From: Saprospiraceae bacterium
GTDB taxonomy: Bacteria > Bacteroidota > Bacteroidia > Chitinophagales > Saprospiraceae
DNA length: 64,000 bases
Direction: 5' to 3'
Assembly (NCBI GenBank): GCA_016715985.1
Contig: JADJXD010000001.1
Span: 2,542,001 to 2,606,000, forward strand
Numbering within the stretch: position 1 is the first letter of the stretch; the number at the start of each line of letters is the position of its first letter. Positions 53,117 through 62,455 of the stretch are shown here, in pieces. Position numbers and translations under genes: made by a program. The notes beneath the pieces were generated by a model that worked only from the letters and a program-made list of their open reading frames with translations, was not told the DNA's origin and searched no databases.

Positions 53117-54592
53117 ATGATTAATGAATTGAATAAAATAATGGATAAGGCAAGAAAAGCCTTTGAAAGTTATCAATATGTCAGTGGTGCGGAAAAGAAA
53201 CTTTTTTTATATGCGATAGCAGAGGGGCTTGAGCAGGAAGGGGATAGTCTTTTGAATACATGTTCCATTGAAACAAATTTACCTACAGCTCGTTTTGCCG
53301 GTGAAAGAGCAAGAACTTGTGCACAGTTGAGAGCTTTCGGAGACTTAGTGGGAGAAGGAAGCTGGGTGGAGGCAGTAATTGATACTACTCAAAACGATAG
53401 AAAACCTATCCCAAAGCCCGATATGCGCAAAATGTTGACATCGTTAGGTCCTGTTGTGGTTTTTGGGGCAAGTAATTTTCCATTAGCTTATTCTACAGCC
53501 GGAGGGGATACCGCTTCAGCATTAGCGGCTGGTTGTCCGGTTATTGTAAAGGGGCACCCTTCACACCCGTTAACATCTGCAATAGTATCAGATATTATTA
53601 TAAAGGCTGGATTAGACACCGGAATGCCCCCGCATGTTTTTCAGCATGTTGAGAGTTCGTCTTACGAAATAGGCAAGATTCTCGTACAACATCCGACTAC
53701 CGCAGGAGTTGCCTTCACCGGTAGTCTTATCGGAGGAAGGGCTATTTATGATTATGCATCACAGAGAGAAGTGCCGATTCCAGTGTTTACAGAAATGGGG
53801 AGCACCAATCCGGTTGTTTTTTTGAAAGAAATTTTAAAATCAAAAGCAGCAGAACTTGCCAGAATGTATGCCGCTTCCATAACAATCGGAGTAGGTCAAT
53901 TTTGTACCAATCCAGGGATATTAATAGGTTTAAGAAGTAGTGCCTTCAATCATTTTACAAGTTTACTTGCGTTGGAATTATCTCAAATATCCCATTATAA
54001 GATGTTGCATATGGGGATATACCAGAATTATATGCACAGTCTGGAAAAAGTCTTATTTGAAAAAGGAGTAGAAACTATTTACCATGCCCATGAACAGGAA
54101 GAATTAAAAGCCAGCCCGGTCTTAGTCAGAGTATCTGCTGAGAACTTTTTACAGAATCCCAATCTAAGACATGAAGTTTTTGGCCCGTTTTCCATCATTG
54201 TGGTTTGTGATAATGAAAATCAGATTCTTCAGGTGAGAGAGGCGGTAACCGGTCAACTGACAACGACTATTATGGGAACAGATCATGATTTGGAGTCTCA
54301 TCTGGAATTAATAAAAAGTGCCAGAAATATTGCAGGCAGAATAGTATTTAATAATATTCCAACGGGAGTAGAAGTGGGTCATGCAACCGTTCATGGTGGT
54401 CCTTACCCCGCTACCACAGATAGTAGATTTACATCCGTGGGTATGGATGCAATTAAGAGATGGGTGAGACCGGTTTGCTGGCAGGATTGTCCGGACATCT
54501 ATCTGCCCGATGAACTAAAGAATGGTAATCCTTTAGGTATTTTGCGTAAAATTGACGGTGATTTCCACAGAAATCCTTTGTTGGATGTATAA
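53117..54592 (+). CDS. Aldehyde dehydrogenase (probable alpha-ketoglutarate semialdehyde dehydrogenase)
   Basis: A 491-residue NAD(P)-dependent aldehyde dehydrogenase. The catalytic Cys is in TIGVGQFCTNPG, the general base Glu in FTEMGSTNPV and the cofactor loop in GVAFTGSLIGGR. The long FAS-NFP-LAYS-TAGGD region is typical of KGSA dehydrogenases. Gene order with the DHDPS-family and hydroxyproline epimerase genes supports oxidation of alpha-ketoglutarate semialdehyde to alpha-ketoglutarate. It overlaps the following epimerase gene by 8 bases (ATGTATAA). Confidence 0.87.
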   Translation: MINELNKIMDKARKAFESYQYVSGAEKKLFLYAIAEGLEQEGDSLLNTCSIETNLPTARFAGERARTCAQLRAFGDLVGEGSWVEAVIDTTQNDRKPIPKPDMRKMLTSLGPVVVFGASNFPLAYSTAGGDTASALAAGCPVIVKGHPSHPLTSAIVSDIIIKAGLDTGMPPHVFQHVESSSYEIGKILVQHPTTAGVAFTGSLIGGRAIYDYASQREVPIPVFTEMGSTNPVVFLKEILKSKAAELARMYAASITIGVGQFCTNPGILIGLRSSAFNHFTSLLALELSQISHYKMLHMGIYQNYMHSLEKVLFEKGVETIYHAHEQEELKASPVLVRVSAENFLQNPNLRHEVFGPFSIIVVCDNENQILQVREAVTGQLTTTIMGTDHDLESHLELIKSARNIAGRIVFNNIPTGVEVGHATVHGGPYPATTDSRFTSVGMDAIKRWVRPVCWQDCPDIYLPDELKNGNPLGILRKIDGDFHRNPLLDV

Positions 54593-55592
54593 AAAAAGAT
54601 TTTTTTGTATTGATGCACATACTTGTGGTAATCCTGTCAGGTTAGTAGCCGGTGGAGCCCCGGAATTGTGTGAGGGAAATATCAGGGAAAAAAGATTGCA
54701 TTTTATCCGGGAATTTGACTGGATCAGAAAGAGTCTGATGTTTGAGCCACGAGGACATGACATGATGAGTGGAAGTATTCTTTATCCTCCTTATCATTTA
54801 GAAAATGATGTTTCCGTTTTATTCATTGAGACAAGTGGATGCCTGCCTATGTGCGGACATGGAACAATCGGGACGATTACAATTGCCATTGAAGAAGGGT
54901 TAATCCGTCCTAAATCTCCGGGAATTGTAAAGATGGAAACACCTGCAGGATTGATAGATATTCAGTATAAGCTTTCACCTAATGGAAAGGTAAGCAGTGT
55001 GAAACTAAAGAACGTACCCTCATTTTTGTACAAAGAAAATCTTGAAATAGAGTGCAAAGACCTTGGAAGATTAACAGTGGATGTTGCTTTCGGAGGGAAC
55101 TTTTATGCTATAGTAGATCCACAGTCAAATTTTGGCGGTATTGAGAAGTATAGTGCTGATAAACTCATTGTCTGGGGCAGAGAAATTCGGGAAGATCTAA
55201 ATAAAAGATATAGCTTTCAACACCCTGAAATAGAGGAAATTAATTGGTGTAGCCATGTTCTTTGGACAGGAAGCTGTTTAGATGAGACATCAACAGCCAG
55301 AAATGCTGTATTCTATGGGGATAAAGCTATTGACAGATCTCCATGTGGCACCGGAACATCTGCAAGAATGGCACAATGGTATGCCAAAGGAAAGCTTAAG
55401 TCCGGTGATCTGTTCATACATGAAAGTTATATAGGCAGTAAATTTACAGGGACGATAGAAGGAACTATCCATATCGGAGGATATAAAGCCATTATACCGG
55501 GCATTGAAGGATGGGCAAAAATTTACGGATATAATTCCATTATCGTTGACCCTGCTGACGATCCATATGCAGGTGGATTTCAGGTCTTATAA
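54585..55592 (+). CDS. 4-hydroxyproline 2-epimerase (proline-racemase family)
   Basis: A 335-residue diaminopimelate-epimerase-fold enzyme. Two catalytic Cys, Cys90 in CLPMCGHGT and Cys254 in DRSPCGTGTSAR, match hydroxyproline epimerase and proline racemase and rule out the dehydratase with a Thr in the second site. It interconverts trans-4-hydroxy-L-proline and cis-4-hydroxy-D-proline as the first catabolic step. The start is ATG 54585 with the family N-terminus MYKKRFFCIDAHTCGNPV; the longer frame begins with TTG inside the previous gene. Last in the hydroxyproline cluster; the D-hydroxyproline oxidase is not in this window. Confidence 0.88.
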   Translation: MYKKRFFCIDAHTCGNPVRLVAGGAPELCEGNIREKRLHFIREFDWIRKSLMFEPRGHDMMSGSILYPPYHLENDVSVLFIETSGCLPMCGHGTIGTITIAIEEGLIRPKSPGIVKMETPAGLIDIQYKLSPNGKVSSVKLKNVPSFLYKENLEIECKDLGRLTVDVAFGGNFYAIVDPQSNFGGIEKYSADKLIVWGREIREDLNKRYSFQHPEIEEINWCSHVLWTGSCLDETSTARNAVFYGDKAIDRSPCGTGTSARMAQWYAKGKLKSGDLFIHESYIGSKFTGTIEGTIHIGGYKAIIPGIEGWAKIYGYNSIIVDPADDPYAGGFQVL

Positions 55593-55640
55593 GAGACAAT
55601 CCAAGACTTCACATAAAATTAATCCTAATTATTTTTAAAT

Positions 55641-56120
55641 TCAGGCTTCAGAAGTTGAACTACTTTTCCTTTTACCGAAATATTTGGAGTTTACAATCAA
55701 AAGGCCGAACGATTCACCTGCTTCTTTTTGTGTTTTGGCGTGATGAGCACCATGCGCTCTCAGAATAGCACGGCTGTATTTACTGTCCAATTGTCTGAAC
55801 CATTTAAATCTCTGGTGTATATAAACATCATGAATCAGAAAATAAATCAATCCGTAAATAGCAATCCCTACACCTATAAAGAATAACCAACTTACTGATG
55901 TATACAAGGTGCCAAATATAAAACACATCATACTTGGAATAGCAAAGACAAGAAAAAACAAGTCATTTTTTTCAAAGAAACCATCCTTTTCATAATGGGG
56001 TTTATGATGATCTTCATGCCATATCCATAGCCATCCATGCATGAGATATTTGTGCGCAGCCCATGCCACAAATTCCATTACTAAAACAGTAGAAATCACA
56101 ATAAGAATATTTAACCACAT
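55641..56120 (-). CDS. crtZ: Beta-carotene hydroxylase
   Basis: A 159-residue integral membrane di-iron hydroxylase converting beta-carotene to zeaxanthin. All histidine boxes are present: HKYLMH, HEDHHK, HDVYIHQRF and HGAHH (the last in LRAHGAHHAKTQ). Three to four hydrophobic helices carry the boxes. Zeaxanthin-type pigments are common in Bacteroidota. The usual carotenoid partners (crtB, crtI, crtY) are not nearby. Confidence 0.93.
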   Translation of the reverse strand: MWLNILIVISTVLVMEFVAWAAHKYLMHGWLWIWHEDHHKPHYEKDGFFEKNDLFFLVFAIPSMMCFIFGTLYTSVSWLFFIGVGIAIYGLIYFLIHDVYIHQRFKWFRQLDSKYSRAILRAHGAHHAKTQKEAGESFGLLIVNSKYFGKRKSSSTSEA

Positions 56121-56179
56121 ATCAGACGTATTAATTTATCAATAAACAACACTCATTGCGAAGTGTTTTTTCAAACAAA

Positions 56180-56214
56180 AAAAACCAACTCCCAATGCAA
56201 GGTGCTGGTTTTTT
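56180..56214 (-). terminator. Imperfect terminator downstream of tatA
   Basis: Arms of about 10 base pairs with two mismatches (AACCAACTCC type against GGTGCTGGTT), flanked by A and T runs on both sides, so it may stop transcription in both directions. Confidence 0.6.
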
Positions 56215-56256
56215 GATATGACAAAATCCGGTAAAACTTGATTAAAAAGAGAATAA

Positions 56257-56451
56257 TTATTTATTTTCTATCTCTTTCATATTTTGTTTTACTTCGGTTT
56301 CGATGTTTGCTTTTGCATTGTTAAATTCACGAATACCACTTCCAAGACCACGCATTAATTCAGGGATTTTTTTACCACCAAAAAAAACTAAAATAATCAT
56401 TCCGATGACTATCAATTCCTGAGGACCGAGACCAAAAATAAGGTTGAACAT
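56257..56451 (-). CDS. tatA: Sec-independent translocase protein TatA/TatE
   Basis: A 64-residue single-pass inner-membrane protein: N-terminal helix (about residues 8-22, PQELIVIGMIILVFFGGKKI), then the amphipathic helix with conserved FGGKKIPELMRGLG and a short polar tail. It forms the twin-arginine translocation pore with TatC, absent from this window. A textbook promoter, TTG-N20-TATCTTTG, lies 21 bases upstream. It is shorter than E. coli TatA (89 residues) but normal for Bacteroidota. Confidence 0.92.
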   Translation of the reverse strand: MFNLIFGLGPQELIVIGMIILVFFGGKKIPELMRGLGSGIREFNNAKANIETEVKQNMKEIENK

Positions 56452-56472
56452 TTTTATTTTTTTAAATTATTG

Positions 56473-56503
56473 CAAAGATACGACATTCGTATTAGGCTAA
56501 CAA
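56473..56503 (-). promoter_or_regulatory. Full Bacteroidota promoter of tatA
   Basis: On the minus strand a TTG (56501-56503) and TATCTTTG (56473-56480) are separated by 20 bases, the standard -33/-7 arrangement, 21 bases upstream of the ATG. Confidence 0.7.
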
Positions 56504-56540
56504 CAGTATTTTGTTAAATATAGTGTAAATCCGTATAAAA

Positions 56541-57494
56541 TTACTTCTTGAGACCTATTTCCCTTAATCTTTCGTCGAGATATTCCCCTGCAGTGATAGG
56601 AGTATAAGCTAATGGCCTTTCAGCAGTTATGGTTGAATCCAAACAGGTCAGATCCATTTTACTTTTTGGATGCAGGAAAAAAGGTATGGACAATCTGGGT
56701 ACATGCCATTGTTCTTTGGGCGGATTGACTACTCTATGGGTCGTAGATATAAGATAATTATTTGTTAGTCGCTGAAGCATATCACCCACATTGATTACAA
56801 TCTCTCCATCTTCCGGCAGGATATCAAGCCATTCCTGATCTGAAGTCAGTAATTGAAGTCCTCCGGCGGAAGCACCTACAAGTAGGGTAATCAGATTGAT
56901 GTCTTCGTGTTGCTCTGCTCTGATTGCTGAAGCAGGCTCGGCGGTGATAGGCGGATAGTGAATAGATCTAAGAATGCTGTTCCCATCTTTGGTTTTATCA
57001 TCAAAATAGTGTTCTTCTAAATTCAGGTACAAAGCAATTGCTCTTAAAAGATGTCCGCCTGCTTCTTCAAAGGCTTTGTACAGTTGTCTGCCCTGTTCAA
57101 AAAATTCGGGTGTTTCGGTTACATTTACATTATCCGGATATTCAGATTTCAAAGGATGGTCATCTGACACAAACTGCCCAATCTGAAAAAATTCTTTTAA
57201 ATCTGCTACTTTTGATTGTTTGGCGTGTTCTTTACCAAAAGATGTATAACCTCTTTGTCCTGCAAGTCCTGAGACTTCATATTTGGATTTAATAGATACC
57301 GGCAATGAAAAAAATCTTTTGGAAGCATCATAAAATGCATCAATTTTTTCTTTAGGAATACCATGATTTATTACACCCACAAATCCTACCTCATGAAATG
57401 CTCTGCCGATCTGATTCACAAATTCTGTTCTATCTTCCTCATTTCCGTTTACAAATTTTGATAAATCTACCAACGGTATTGATCTTTTGGTCAT
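56541..57494 (-). CDS. 2-oxoglutarate/Fe(II)-dependent oxygenase (IPNS-like)
   Basis: A 317-residue cytoplasmic oxygenase of the isopenicillin-N-synthase-like family. The N-terminal DIOX_N domain has IPLVDLSKF and FHEVGFVGVINHGIP. The iron site is His and Asp in EQHEDINLIT and the second His in STTHRVVNPP, and the 2-oxoglutarate-binding Arg is in RLSIPFF. Bacterial members of unknown substrate are common. It stands alone between tatA and the ABC transporter genes. Confidence 0.88.
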   Translation of the reverse strand: MTKRSIPLVDLSKFVNGNEEDRTEFVNQIGRAFHEVGFVGVINHGIPKEKIDAFYDASKRFFSLPVSIKSKYEVSGLAGQRGYTSFGKEHAKQSKVADLKEFFQIGQFVSDDHPLKSEYPDNVNVTETPEFFEQGRQLYKAFEEAGGHLLRAIALYLNLEEHYFDDKTKDGNSILRSIHYPPITAEPASAIRAEQHEDINLITLLVGASAGGLQLLTSDQEWLDILPEDGEIVINVGDMLQRLTNNYLISTTHRVVNPPKEQWHVPRLSIPFFLHPKSKMDLTCLDSTITAERPLAYTPITAGEYLDERLREIGLKK

Positions 57495-57579
57495 ATTTAA
57501 TATTTTATTTGATTTTTAATATTAATATTACAAAAGCAAATTTTGTTCCATTTTGCCCAAACTCTTTAAACAGGTAAAA

Positions 57580-58896
57580 TTAACCTTTATAAAAGATCCA
57601 TCTGGAAAGCTCTTTGAAGCTGGCTTTTTTACCGTACATTAATATACCAACTCTGTAAATTCTTCCGGCTAGTCCTACCAAAAGAATCACAAATATCACC
57701 AATGAAACCATTGACACAACAATTTGCCACCATGGCGGATCAAAAGGTAATCTAACCGGCATCACAATGGACGATAATAAAGGTATCATTGAAGCCCAAA
57801 CAGCCAGACTGCTATCGGGCGCATTTACCGCACTGAATCCGATGTAAACTGCTAAAATCAATGGCATCATCACAGGTAATGTCAAGGATTGTGCTTCATT
57901 GATATCTTCACCCACTGCTGAACCCACTGCTGCAAATAATGCTGAATAAGCAAAATATCCCCCAAAAAAATAGAACAGGGTGATAGGTAAAATTTTGTAC
58001 CAGTTCATCAACTTTATTTCAGCAATTACAGCGAAAATTTTATCCTGTGCTGTCGCCATTTCATCCATTCCGACGCCTCCGGTATTCATAGCGGCCATAT
58101 TACCCGCATCGAGACCAAAGAAAGCTGTTCCGACGATAAAAATAAGCGGAAGCAAAATCATCCAGATTCCTATCTGTGTAAGCCCAACTAATCCGACTCC
58201 CAACACTTTTCCCATCATGAGCTCAAAAGGTTTGACTGATGAAATGAGCACTTCAATAATTCTGTTTATTTTCTCTTCCATTACGGACCGCATCACCTGA
58301 CTACCATACAGGACAATAATAAAAAACATAGCATAACCAACCACTCCGCCGATAATAGAACTTACAATCGTGGTCAATGAACTGATTTTCTTTTCTTTTT
58401 TTATTGTAAATGGATCCATGGTGACATCTGTATCCAGGTTTGCCAGGGTGCTTTCATCAATATCCGCTTTCTTCAGTTTGTAATTTCTGATTCTTTTACT
58501 GACGGCAGATTCTATAGAAACACTTTCTTCCATTCCGAGTTGGTCGTCAGAATGGTATTTAAATTTATATTTTCTGATATTGGGGTCATCAATGGGTAAT
58601 ACTTCCACAATGCCGTTTATTTCACCCTTGAGATATTTTTCTTTCAGAATATCAATACTTTCATCTGAAAACTGGTAAACCAGATTCTTTTTTGATTCGA
58701 TAGCCCCGTCCATCAAACCCGAAGGATCAGAAACAGCAATTGTTTTTACCTTGTCCGAACCACGACTCATAATGAAACCAAGTACAACAAAAAATAATAA
58801 AAAACCAATGGGTGTCAATAAGGTCGTCAGAATAAAAGTTTTATTTTTTACTCTTGTGAGATATTCTCTTTTTGTTACAAGCCAGATTTTATTCAT
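57580..58896 (-). CDS. ABC transporter permease (NatB-like)
   Basis: A 438-residue inner-membrane permease of the ABC-2 family. One membrane helix near the N-terminus (about 25-45), a large extracytoplasmic domain (residues ~50-190), and five or more helices in the C-terminal half. It resembles NatB-like Na+ exporter permeases. The start is ATG 58896 (MNKIWLVTKREYLTRV), overlapping the ATPase gene by 8 bases; the alternative Met at 58905 would extend the overlap. Substrate inferred only from family; drug or ion export possible. Confidence 0.85.
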   Translation of the reverse strand: MNKIWLVTKREYLTRVKNKTFILTTLLTPIGFLLFFVVLGFIMSRGSDKVKTIAVSDPSGLMDGAIESKKNLVYQFSDESIDILKEKYLKGEINGIVEVLPIDDPNIRKYKFKYHSDDQLGMEESVSIESAVSKRIRNYKLKKADIDESTLANLDTDVTMDPFTIKKEKKISSLTTIVSSIIGGVVGYAMFFIIVLYGSQVMRSVMEEKINRIIEVLISSVKPFELMMGKVLGVGLVGLTQIGIWMILLPLIFIVGTAFFGLDAGNMAAMNTGGVGMDEMATAQDKIFAVIAEIKLMNWYKILPITLFYFFGGYFAYSALFAAVGSAVGEDINEAQSLTLPVMMPLILAVYIGFSAVNAPDSSLAVWASMIPLLSSIVMPVRLPFDPPWWQIVVSMVSLVIFVILLVGLAGRIYRVGILMYGKKASFKELSRWIFYKG

Positions 58897-59794
58897 TACT
58901 ATCACCTACTTTTTTTATAAAAATTTCATTAAGCGAAGGAAGTATTTCATTGAATCGATTGATTTCTATATTTCTTTCCATTAATGTTTTCAACAGATAA
59001 TTGGGTGTAAAGCCTTCATGAAGTCGGACAATTATTTCTTTCTGATTATCTTCAATTATGTCAAAACCTTCCTGATTTATATCTGAAGGTAAATTGCCGT
59101 CAAAACTAAATCTGAACAGATTTTCTTTATAATTTCGCTTAATATCGCCAACATCCCCATTCAAAATTATTTTTCCTTTATTGATCAGAACAATATCGTC
59201 ACATAATTCTTCTACCTGTTCCATTCGATGTGTTGAAAATAAAATACTGGCACCCTTGGATTTTAGTTCCTGTATTTCATCTTTTATCAGATTTGTATTG
59301 ATCGGATCCAGACCGGAGAAAGGTTCATCTAGGATTATAAGTTTAGGATCGTGCACGACAGTTGTGATAAATTGTACTTTTTGTTGCATTCCCTTGGAAA
59401 GGTCCTGAATTTTTTTCTTCCACCAACTCAGGATTTCAAATTTCTCCATCCAAACTTTAATTTTTTGAAGAGCATCTTTGGAATCCATTCCTTTGAGTTG
59501 TGCAAGGTATAAAAGCTGTTCGCCAACTTCCATTTTTTTGTACAATCCTCTTTCTTCCGGCATATAACCAATTTCATTCGGGTGTAAATGATTAAGTGGT
59601 TCTCCGTTCAGGAAAACCTGCCCGGAATCAGCAGCCGTGATTGTTGTAATTATTCTGATAAGCGATGTTTTACCTGCTCCATTCGGGCCAAGGAGCCCAA
59701 ATATTGTACCTCTTTCTACATCAAAACTTACATCATCTACTGCGGTATGATTGTGGTATTTCTTTACAACATTTTTTAAGGACAGTACTTTCAT
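58889..59794 (-). CDS. ABC transporter ATP-binding protein (NatA-like)
   Basis: A 301-residue ATPase. Walker A GPNGAGKTSLIR, Q loop YMPEERGLYKK, signature LSKGMQQKVQF and Walker B LIILDEPFSGLDP followed by the switch His in STHRMEQVEE. The C-terminal ~80 residues carry the regulatory extension common in this group. It is translationally coupled to the permease gene (8-base overlap) and driven by a good TTTG-N19-TATATTTG promoter. Confidence 0.95.
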   Translation of the reverse strand: MKVLSLKNVVKKYHNHTAVDDVSFDVERGTIFGLLGPNGAGKTSLIRIITTITAADSGQVFLNGEPLNHLHPNEIGYMPEERGLYKKMEVGEQLLYLAQLKGMDSKDALQKIKVWMEKFEILSWWKKKIQDLSKGMQQKVQFITTVVHDPKLIILDEPFSGLDPINTNLIKDEIQELKSKGASILFSTHRMEQVEELCDDIVLINKGKIILNGDVGDIKRNYKENLFRFSFDGNLPSDINQEGFDIIEDNQKEIIVRLHEGFTPNYLLKTLMERNIEINRFNEILPSLNEIFIKKVGDSNE

Positions 59795-59813
59795 AATTCT
59801 AATTTGGAGAGCA

Positions 59814-59844
59814 CAAATATATGTTTTTTTGATTTAAAGCCAAA
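59814..59844 (-). promoter_or_regulatory. Full Bacteroidota promoter of the ABC transporter operon
   Basis: On the minus strand TTTG (59841-59844) and TATATTTG (59814-59821) are separated by 19 bases, 19 bases upstream of the ATG. Confidence 0.7.
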
Positions 59845-59889
59845 TATCAAATCTATAAACGCTGTGAAATAACGGATAAAAACAGACTA

Positions 59890-60564
59890 TTATGTAGATT
59901 TAATAAATTGCTTTTGGATATTACTTTCAATATATCCGGTGACAATCAGGTATTGTGCTAACATATAGCTGCCCATCACTAAGTAGTTGTGAGCAGGTAG
60001 TGGTTGGACAAATTTTCCGTAAGCAAGAAGTAAGTCAGAAATTACAAATAATGCCACTCCAGCCACTACCCAAAAATATGCAGCTAACTCTTTCTTTCGA
60101 CTTAATGCAGCCACTGCCATTACTGAAATAGCGACAGTATAAGCCATAACAGGAGTTACCATTGAGTCGAGGTGTGGCCATAGTACAAACATTAGAATAC
60201 TTGTAAGGATAATCATTATAACCACAGGTAATAAAATGTCTTTTATGTGCCGGGAGCGTTGTGACCAAAAAGTACCAGCATAAAGTAGTTGCATGAGTAA
60301 AAAAGAAAATAATCCGATAAGAAAAAACTCATCCGAAGTGAAAAGTAAAAAAGCATCTCCCAATAATGCACAAATTAATGCCAGTATAAAACTGTTATTC
60401 TGGTTCCGCTCTTTAGAAATATAAAGTGCAATCAATGCACCCATTATTAAAGGCTTAGCAACGATCCGGTAATCTGTAATATGCGAAAGGGAAATAAAAT
60501 TAAAGGCTACCACGAAAATATAAAAGATGTTGAAATATTTGTATTTTGAAAAATACATATGCAT
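59890..60564 (-). CDS. Lysoplasmalogenase (YhhN family)
   Basis: A 224-residue membrane protein with eight predicted helices. Family features: DYRIVAKPLIMGAL, ALLGDAFLL with a conserved Asp, FFLIGLFSFLLMQLLYAGTF, and FVISDLLLAYGKF near the C-terminus. YhhN/TMEM86 enzymes cleave the vinyl-ether bond of lysoplasmalogens. Whether this species makes plasmalogens is unknown. The alternative ATG two codons later (MYFSKY) is equally acceptable. Confidence 0.85.
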   Translation of the reverse strand: MHMYFSKYKYFNIFYIFVVAFNFISLSHITDYRIVAKPLIMGALIALYISKERNQNNSFILALICALLGDAFLLFTSDEFFLIGLFSFLLMQLLYAGTFWSQRSRHIKDILLPVVIMIILTSILMFVLWPHLDSMVTPVMAYTVAISVMAVAALSRKKELAAYFWVVAGVALFVISDLLLAYGKFVQPLPAHNYLVMGSYMLAQYLIVTGYIESNIQKQFIKST

Positions 60565-60819
60565 TTATTTAATGCACAATTTACGATGCTTTATTATTTT
60601 TCCAAATTTTCATGAGAATTGTAACAAGATAGAAATTTTTTTGACAGGTCACTAATTAAACTGGTCTCTCAAAACGATGTACTTTTCAAATTTTTATTTA
60701 AAATAAAGTTGTTCGTAATTAAAAAACATGATATTACAAAGTGCACATAATCAACATTTTACAACTTTATTTTGTTAAAGTTATAAAACATTAATAAAAA
60801 AACACACAAAAAAAAATAA

Positions 60820-60970
60820 AAAAGTGATATTTCCGTGCAGCGAAATTAAAACATAAGGCATCTAAATAGAGATACACCTAAGTATCTAAATTGATATTCT
60901 TTTTCATTTTTTAATGGAAAAAATCTTTAGCGAAGACAAAGAAGCCCTCTGAAAGCAGGGGGCTTTTTGT
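60820..60970 (+). ncRNA. Candidate small RNA ending at an orphan terminator
   Basis: About 150 AT-rich bases upstream of a strong plus-strand terminator, without an ORF. GATATTTCCGTGC at about 60827 might be a weak -7 region. Very tentative; no known RNA family recognised. Confidence 0.25.
60942..60965 (+). terminator. Strong terminator
   Basis: A 9-base-pair stem (60942-60950 with 60957-60965, one G-T), GC-rich, loop of 6, then T residues to 60968. Read on the minus strand it lies ~90 bases past the MltD-like stop. Confidence 0.8.
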
Positions 60971-61052
60971 ATTTTAATAGGATAGACAGGTTTTAAGTAC
61001 AAAAGTTTAATTGTCAGGATTTCAACTATTCCGTTTCAATAACCTTTTCTAT

Positions 61053-62282
61053 TTATATTCTGATTATCGAGCCCGGGTTTATCAGAACTTCTTCTGTAAA
61101 ATTATTTAACTTCATCAGTTCATCCAATGTCATATTATTAACTCTGGCTGCGTCGGAAAGTGATTCTTTTCTACCTAATTTATAAAATTTGCTTTCAGAA
61201 CTGCTGTAAACCATTGATGACTTCATCTGATCAATAAAATCAGCAGTTTTGAATTTGTCTCTGATCATCAGTATTCTATTATCCAAAAAGGAAGCTGAAG
61301 CAATCATGTTATGAGAATCTGAAGAATTAAGGCGTCCGAAATTATAATTACCCGGTAAATACACCAGATATTCGGGGGCGCTGTATTTATCAATGAAAGA
61401 AAACATTTTAGATTCCGGCAATGTGAGATAATATTGACCATCTTTGGATGCTGGTATATGATCCTTTAAAAACATAGGGTTTAATAGCTGAATAGTTTCC
61501 AATGAAAGATCAAATTCCTTACTCAGTTCTTTAAAATGAATTTTATCAAAAACTTTAACAGAGGAAACCATTTTAATTTCATCCGGTGGAGTAGTAGGTG
61601 TTAACTGATGAATATGATAATACGTCATCATATAAGATGCAGCGATGAATTTTGGGATGTAATACTGAGTTTCTTTAGGCAAGTATTTTCGTATTTTCCA
61701 ATAATTGGTTTCACCTCCCGCTTTATTAATAGCTTTTGCTACGTTGCCGGTGCCACAGTTATAAGCAGCCAATGCTAATGTCCAGTCACCGTATTTTTCA
61801 TAAAGAACGGTCAAATAATCCAATGCTTTTTCAGTAGATATATAGACATCTCTACGTTCATCAATTGTTTTATCAATTGTCATTCCGAAGATGAGAGCTG
61901 TACCTTTCATAAATTGCCACAAACCTGTTGCTCCTTGTCTGGAAACTGCCGCAGGCTTTAATGCAGATTCAATAACAGCAATATATTTTAATTCATCCGG
62001 TAAGTTTCTTTCGCGGAGTAAATTTTCGATAATAGGAAAATATAGAGAGGTTCTGCCAAGAATTACTTCGCTTTCTCTTTTTCTTCTGAATACCATAAGG
62101 TCTATTTGTTCGGTAACTTCTTCTGTTATTCGAAGCTCAATAACTGTATTCAGGTTTTCTACTCTTTTAAGATAGTCATCATTTCTGAGGGAGACGACAT
62201 TAAAAGCCTGAACGGCTATAGCTAAAAGAGTAAAAACACAGAATAAGCCAATTTTTTTGGTCTTCAATATGTTTGTATTCAT
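61053..62282 (-). CDS. Membrane-bound lytic transglycosylase (MltD-like)
   Basis: A 409-residue exported murein hydrolase. Signal peptide or anchor at residues 10-25. Residues ~75-260 are the SLT lytic transglycosylase domain: catalytic Glu in IAVIESALKPAA, SRQGATGLWQFM, and AAYNCGTGNVAKAI near residue 175. The C-terminus, about 360-409, is a LysM-like peptidoglycan-binding module (SLSDAARVNNMTLDELMKLN, ending NPGSIIRI). It cuts glycan strands to anhydromuropeptides. A -7 box is ~100 bases upstream. Confidence 0.92.
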   Translation of the reverse strand: MNTNILKTKKIGLFCVFTLLAIAVQAFNVVSLRNDDYLKRVENLNTVIELRITEEVTEQIDLMVFRRKRESEVILGRTSLYFPIIENLLRERNLPDELKYIAVIESALKPAAVSRQGATGLWQFMKGTALIFGMTIDKTIDERRDVYISTEKALDYLTVLYEKYGDWTLALAAYNCGTGNVAKAINKAGGETNYWKIRKYLPKETQYYIPKFIAASYMMTYYHIHQLTPTTPPDEIKMVSSVKVFDKIHFKELSKEFDLSLETIQLLNPMFLKDHIPASKDGQYYLTLPESKMFSFIDKYSAPEYLVYLPGNYNFGRLNSSDSHNMIASASFLDNRILMIRDKFKTADFIDQMKSSMVYSSSESKFYKLGRKESLSDAARVNNMTLDELMKLNNFTEEVLINPGSIIRI

Positions 62283-62380
62283 GATTTAATTTTAAAACCG
62301 GTTGGTTGGATAAAGTTATTTAAAAATTTCAAATTATATGAAATTACGTAAATAATTATCTGATTTTTCTGTTGCGGGGA

Positions 62381-62388
62381 CAAAGATA
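62381..62388 (-). promoter_or_regulatory. Candidate -7 box of the MltD-like gene
   Basis: The minus strand reads TATCTTTG, an exact match, 98 bases upstream of the ATG; a TTTG lies 15 bases further up, a little close for standard spacing. Confidence 0.4.
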
Positions 62389-62455
62389 AGCTAAAACAAC
62401 CATCAAAGTCAAGTTGATGTGTTACGTTAAGTTATCATTTATAAAACATTAACAA

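Larger units (their letters stand above)
60565..61052. other. Intergenic region with orphan terminator
   Basis: 488 AT-rich bases. It contains a strong terminator at 60942-60965 with no plus-strand protein gene before it; possibly the end of a small RNA, or a terminator for the minus-strand transglycosylase gene. Otherwise nothing recognisable. Confidence 0.5.
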
